In this document: one piece after another, positions 59,668 to 64,000 of the stretch
How positions within the stretch are numbered: position 1 is the stretch's first letter
Layout of the letters: each line of letters begins with the position of its first letter
NCBI GenBank assembly: GCA_037389465.1
Contig: JAZARR010000059.1
Span: forward strand, 1,456,001 to 1,520,000
Source: Baylisascaris procyonis
Lineage: Eukaryota; Nematoda; Chromadorea; Rhabditida; Ascarididae
Length of the DNA stretch: 64,000 nt
Reading direction: 5' to 3'
The notes under the pieces: generated by a model
Seen by the model: only the letters and a program-made list of their open reading frames with translations
Databases searched by the model: none
What the model was told of the DNA's origin: nothing
Made by a program: the position numbers and the translations under genes

Positions 59668-62340
59668 GCATACCAGTGATTCGTTTTTTTTTGTTGCTAT
59701 TATCTCAATAACACTGTTTCTTTTTCGTTTCTTGTGCTCCTCAATGTGGCTTTTGATTTCGTTGAACGGAACGTTGAATTGCTCTCGAGAAAGGCAGTTT
59801 TCCTCAATGGGGAGTGAAAATAGCGAATCTACTGCGGAGAAACATTCAACAATGTAACTGTTGTCTGCTACTCTTGTACGCTGAATTTATCTCTGTTTTG
59901 TGATCGATTCTCTCCCATTAATGGCCCCGTGATAATGGAAATATTATAAGCTCGTTCCCCATGTTTAGAATACATACAACATTTATGTTTCGGTCTCCAT
60001 GTGCGCAAGTTTGCATGCGAGATATGTTGAGCTAGATGCGCAGTAAATATGATGAAATTTTATGTGGGTGAACATGAACTAGATCGTCTCATGTCACACT
60101 CTCAGTGCACAAGGAAACTACCATCGGAGAAAGCAAACGAGCACAACCAGAGAGAGAGTGTGTGTGTCGATCTGATCGTTTAGGGTTCTGGAAGAAGGGT
60201 GGCTGTTTTCACTACTTTTCCCTTTCGGTATTTCATCAAGATTTTTCCAACATTTAATGATCGATTTGATGTTTTGCAGTGAGATCGCGAAACTAGGCAA
60301 TTACTTTGAACAATCATCAAGAATGTAGATTTACATTGAATTTTTTGGTCACGAAAGAGGCGAAATTCTGACAAATTTATGTGCTTGTTCTGAACAGTTT
60401 CAATTATTTCGTCAGAAGGATATGGTTGTTTTGTTTTGAGAGTTCCTGAACCTATTATTAGTGAGCTTTCATGTACTTTTTCTTCACATAACTTTGTTAT
60501 CGACGTCAGCTGTCGTTGTGTGATCGATGCCAGTATTCTTTGTGGTGTTTTTATTTCGATGTACCTATATAAAATCATTTCTGGAACGTTTTTTTTTTCG
60601 TTTCATCTAAAATTTATGTGAGATTGATTTCTGTGATTTCTTTATGTTCTTTCTTGTCTTCTTTATGATTGTATTATATACACACATGATACGTTTAAAC
60701 GCGTTTTTGCAGTAATCGTCATCCATTATCTCGAAAAAACGAGTCTTGAACCTCTGGTGATAAAGTTGCACTCACCACAGCTCCGGTGATAGTTCTGTTT
60801 ATATTATCATATTGACGCTTTTATTTTCAAACCTGAAGCGATAAAATACTGCTCACCGCATGAGATACTACAATTAGTTAAATCTCGTAGTCGAAGTAGG
60901 TGACGTTGACGCATCTCGATCACTTCCTAATTTCGCGTTGCAGCGCAAGCGCCGTGAAGTAATTTTTATTCTATTTATCAGCAGGCTGCATAAGAAATTT
61001 TAGCGCAATTGGAATATAATCATAGATTTTCAAAACATTATTCCAAATCGAAGCTTATGTGGAATTGCGGTCAAACTTTTTAAACTCCAGTGACTGGGAA
61101 AAATTGCACCTAACGGGTGCGGCAGTCGATCTCCGGTAGTTTCGAGCTGCTGGTATATTTCTGAGAATCTAAACAGTTGAAGGTGGTGTTGCAGTGCTTT
61201 GTCATCAGTCAGTTGTCATTTTCCTTGTTGTGTGCGGTGTTTGTAACAGTTATAAAATAGCTATGCTGTTGAATGCTTGAGGCACACTAAACTGTTCATC
61301 AAGTAAATGGCGAACATGTGTTTCAACTGTTTAGTGTTGCCAAAGCATGCGGATCAGACGTTCCTTTTTCGGGTTCCTCATATAAGTGTTGTTGTGTTCT
61401 CTTATCTGAGCTTGTCAGATACGTTGATAGTCCATATTCGTTTTTATCTATTTCTGTGATGTCGAAGGGAAACTACTATAGAAATATTTTTTATAAAATG
61501 ATATAACACATGCTCGAATATAAAACGCACGGTTATAGTATGTTTTTTATTCGATGATGTGTTATAGAGAAAGATATACATGTTACTTCTTTTGTGCTCG
61601 AATAAGTCCTTAACCATTTCATTCGTGATAAATCTTTTTTCCCACAAATGCGAACTACTTTTGTTATGCATAAATGCAAGGCATTTTAGTGTGGAATCTG
61701 TCGATGAAAAGCAACCGTTATGCAAGATGTTTTTTTTGCAAATTCACAGATTAACTTTTGAGCTTTTTTCGTTTAAAAATTCTGTCTCTAGAAATAGAAA
61801 CATCATGTGAAATGAACTGTTCGGAAGTAAAACACAGCAATTTGCTAACAATGCGCCTTGTAAACAATTTTTTTTGCACGGGCTGGCTCTACAATGACCA
61901 GAATAACTTTAATGCGAGATCTTTTAATAATGGTAGCTACAGAAATTCGTCGCGAAATTTTGACGTTTTATTTTATTGCACAGTTAATTTCTTATGGGAT
62001 ATGAACCAGGTTGAATAAAGGTACGCGAAGTTATGTAAATACTTCTTCCAGAATGCGAGTTCGGCAACGTGATGCTTCGTTTGTTATTGAACTTGCAGAA
62101 ATGGTGTGCAAGTCATGGTGATTAGAATGATGCTATCAGAGTATATGCGAGAGTACTTAGAGTGATGTAACGAAGTAATAGTGTACTTTACAGCCCCATT
62201 CAATGTAGTAATTGTGGTCAAGACAATTCCAGATACAACAGCGGTTACCTTATGAGTGGCAAGTGGGGAAGAGGATCTAATGGTCAGGCAGAAGTTTCAC
62301 TCTTTTCACTTCTGCTTTATTATGATGTTCATCAAATGTT
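59668..62340. other. No defensible gene
   Basis: AT-rich. Open frames at 60180-60621 and 61318-61810 lack paired splice sites and look compositional. Poly-T runs at 60590 and 61868. Confidence 0.35.
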
Positions 62341-62347
62341 ATTGCAG

Positions 62348-62440
62348 AAAATACGCAAAGAGCCTCAATCGCTGTACCCCTCTGCGCGTGCACTGTTGAG
62401 CGCAACGCAAATGTCTCATTTCCACTTTTGTTACAATTCC
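62348..62440 (+). pseudogene. Possible frameshifted ankyrin fragment
   Basis: After acceptor GTTATTGCAG, one frame gives YAKSLNRCTPLRVHC and the next gives VERNANV. Together they resemble ankyrin 'NRCTPLHVAVERNNV' with a one-base shift. It would follow 'CGAN' at 59649 well in content but not in phase. Either decayed or coincidental. Confidence 0.25.
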
Positions 62441-63320
62441 TGCGGAGTTCGACAGAGTTACATTGCTTAAATGACTGCTTGCTTGCTTTAAAAGCCTGTT
62501 CAGCTGGCTGTTCCCAAATATTATTGCGCGCCATTCATTCAAGCCCAGCTGTTTATGTTGATGAATCGCGTAAAAAGTGATTAGCTCTTGTCGTATAATT
62601 TTAATACTGCAGTCTTTCCGGTTTCGATGTTGAAAATTTCAGCTAACGATGTTTCACTACATGAATGTGCAGAGATGTGACGTCACCATGACACAGTTTC
62701 TATAAAAAGCACATGAGGTGGTAAGGACGTCTGTACTGGAACATAAATGTTGCTAACCCGGGGTTCGTGTCTACTCTGCATACTTAATAAGTTCGCATTA
62801 GAGGGGATCTGGTCAGTCCGCTTTTTCAGAGAGCTGATTTGCTTTTGTCCCCTCGCAGCTGTTGTATCATTCTTAAAGCAATGTTTGTTTATTCGGAGTG
62901 CTGAAGCTTCTCTTGCTTTCAAACTAGTTGGATAGTTGAACCACGTTTATCGGAGAACAATGGTAGCGAGACCAATGAGTAAGCGTCATCATAATGCTGC
63001 AAGAAACTGAAGAACACTCGCGAGTACTCTGGATATGAAAAGCTTCATTAACGACCTCATTTTAAATTGAAATAACCTATTTTTAAATCTACTCTACTCG
63101 GGAACTCTCGTTTGTCGGTTTTAGAGCAGCAAAAAAAGTCGTCTTTCATAGATACTATTTAGTTGCTTAATGCTCAAAGAGATAAATAACGATCGAAAAA
63201 GTCGCAGACTCTAACCAAACATATGATAACTGCATTCTTGTTTTTTCCATGTGTCTCTAGATGATAGTATAGTATGACGAAAGTTCTGATGAAGTATACA
63301 GTTATCTCTTTTCGGCGCAG

Positions 63321-63431
63321 AAAGTGAACCACTTGAACGGCAGATTTTATCGGTCTGCAAACTTCTGGAGAATGTCTACAGCCTCTCTGCATTCACGCAG
63401 ACAAAACTCTGGAAGAAAGCAATGCGCATGG
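63321..63431 (+). CDS. Candidate exon
   Basis: Acceptor TTTTCGGCGCAG, phase 1: ESEPLERQILSVCKLLENVY, then SLSAFTQTKLWKKAMRM. The donor ATGG|GTTTTT is weak. It has helical character and may be a late exon of the ankyrin gene or a separate gene. Confidence 0.35.
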
Positions 63432-63867
63432 GTTTTTGTGCCTCTTAGGTAGATTCCGGAAGTGTTTAAGGCGGGAGCAGAATGTGAAGAGGTAATTCAA
63501 GGACGGGAATATCGCTTCGACCCTCATTCAATTCTCCCGCTGGCTTTTAATCGAATACGGAAATAATCGAACGCATCTAAACATATCGGCGCCACGAAAA
63601 ACCTGTTTTGCTCGTTCATTCTTGGCTGTAGCGCTGTGTCGGATGCCATGGGGATGATGTTATCGACATATATGTTGAATTGCATTTCTGCCCAAAAATC
63701 TTGATTTCCTTTCTTCAAGTGATGTTAAACCATAACGTTGGGAGGGAATGACGGGAAGGTTACCTCGACTGCCACACTCATGTAACGAATCGAAGCCAGA
63801 TTCGGTTCACTGAGTGGTACATGTGCACTGTATACCTACAGGAATCTAACGCAGTTCCTTTCCGTAG

Positions 63868-63951
63868 GTTCGAGATCTGTGCAAAGATGTCTGCGCGGAC
63901 GATGACGTTATGGAAGCACAGTCGAATAAGGGAAGCATTCAAATTAGCTAG
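63868..63951 (+). CDS. Candidate terminal exon
   Basis: Acceptor CCTTTCCGTAG, phase 0: VRDLCKDVCADDDVMEAQSN, then KGSIQIS and TAG at 63949-63951. An acidic short C-terminus is plausible for the end of the ankyrin gene or of a neighbouring one. Confidence 0.4.
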   Translation, partial: VRDLCKDVCADDDVMEAQSNKGSIQIS

Positions 63952-64000
63952 CAGTCACTGTTCTTTTTACAATACGTCATTCAGGGTACAGCCCTGTTTG

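Noticed and set aside
1..64000. tRNA, rRNA, CRISPR or bacterial operon features
   Set aside because: No cloverleaf boxes, rRNA sequence, regular spacer repeats or ribosome-binding-site-led gene strings were seen by eye. A tRNAscan or Rfam search would be needed to exclude small RNAs.

Overview
This is eukaryotic DNA, most likely from a nematode. The window is AT-rich. Coding sequence comes in small pieces flanked by nematode-type splice sites (acceptors such as TTTCAG or TTTTAG, donors GTAAGT, GTGAGT, GTATGT), with introns from about 40 bp to over 4 kb. Codon use in the clear exons also looks nematode-like (GGA for Gly, CCA for Pro, CGA for Arg). The long introns, (AT)n tracts and decayed LINE fit a repeat-rich clade V species, for example a strongylid parasite, but the species is inferred, not shown. 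There are no bacterial features. No long single-exon genes are expected, so genes were rebuilt by matching splice phase between neighbouring exons.

Left part (1-19.8 kb). A minus-strand gene occupies 56-9562, in at least seven exons whose phases all match. It encodes an unrecognised membrane protein with a Cys-containing region, a strong transmembrane segment and a basic/Ser/Asp-rich tail that ends at 56. A possible upstream exon lies at 12054-12240. A plus-strand candidate gene (5080-5920) sits in one of its introns and shows a frame problem. A second minus-strand locus has two exon candidates at 15513-15909. The remainder to 19.8 kb shows no gene I can defend.

Centre (19.8-37 kb). A plus-strand gene of at least 14 phase-compatible exons (19857-32875, probably continuing to about 36.8 kb) encodes roughly 800 residues. 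It carries a repeated module resembling the C-terminal half of Cu/Zn superoxide dismutase. The copper-ligand His of the family's 'LVVH' strand is replaced in every copy I can align, so I infer a non-catalytic, tandem SOD-like protein, probably extracellular.

Repeat-rich part (38-44 kb). A decayed plus-strand LINE (reverse transcriptase with YADD at about 39515) is split by roughly 1.3 kb of other sequence. Next come GC-richer relics, two perfect 20-bp hairpins, an (AT)n tract and a TTTATA minisatellite.

Right part (44-64 kb). A short two-exon gene end lies at 44362-45070. Isolated exon candidates lie at 47.6, 48.9 and 50.6 kb. From 51515 a plus-strand gene encodes a long disordered N-terminus followed by about six ankyrin repeats in the IkB/Bcl-3/IkB-zeta style. 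Possible terminal exons lie at 63.3-63.95 kb. C. elegans has IkB-like proteins but no Rel/NF-kB factor, so a nuclear or adaptor role for this protein is plausible but inferred.
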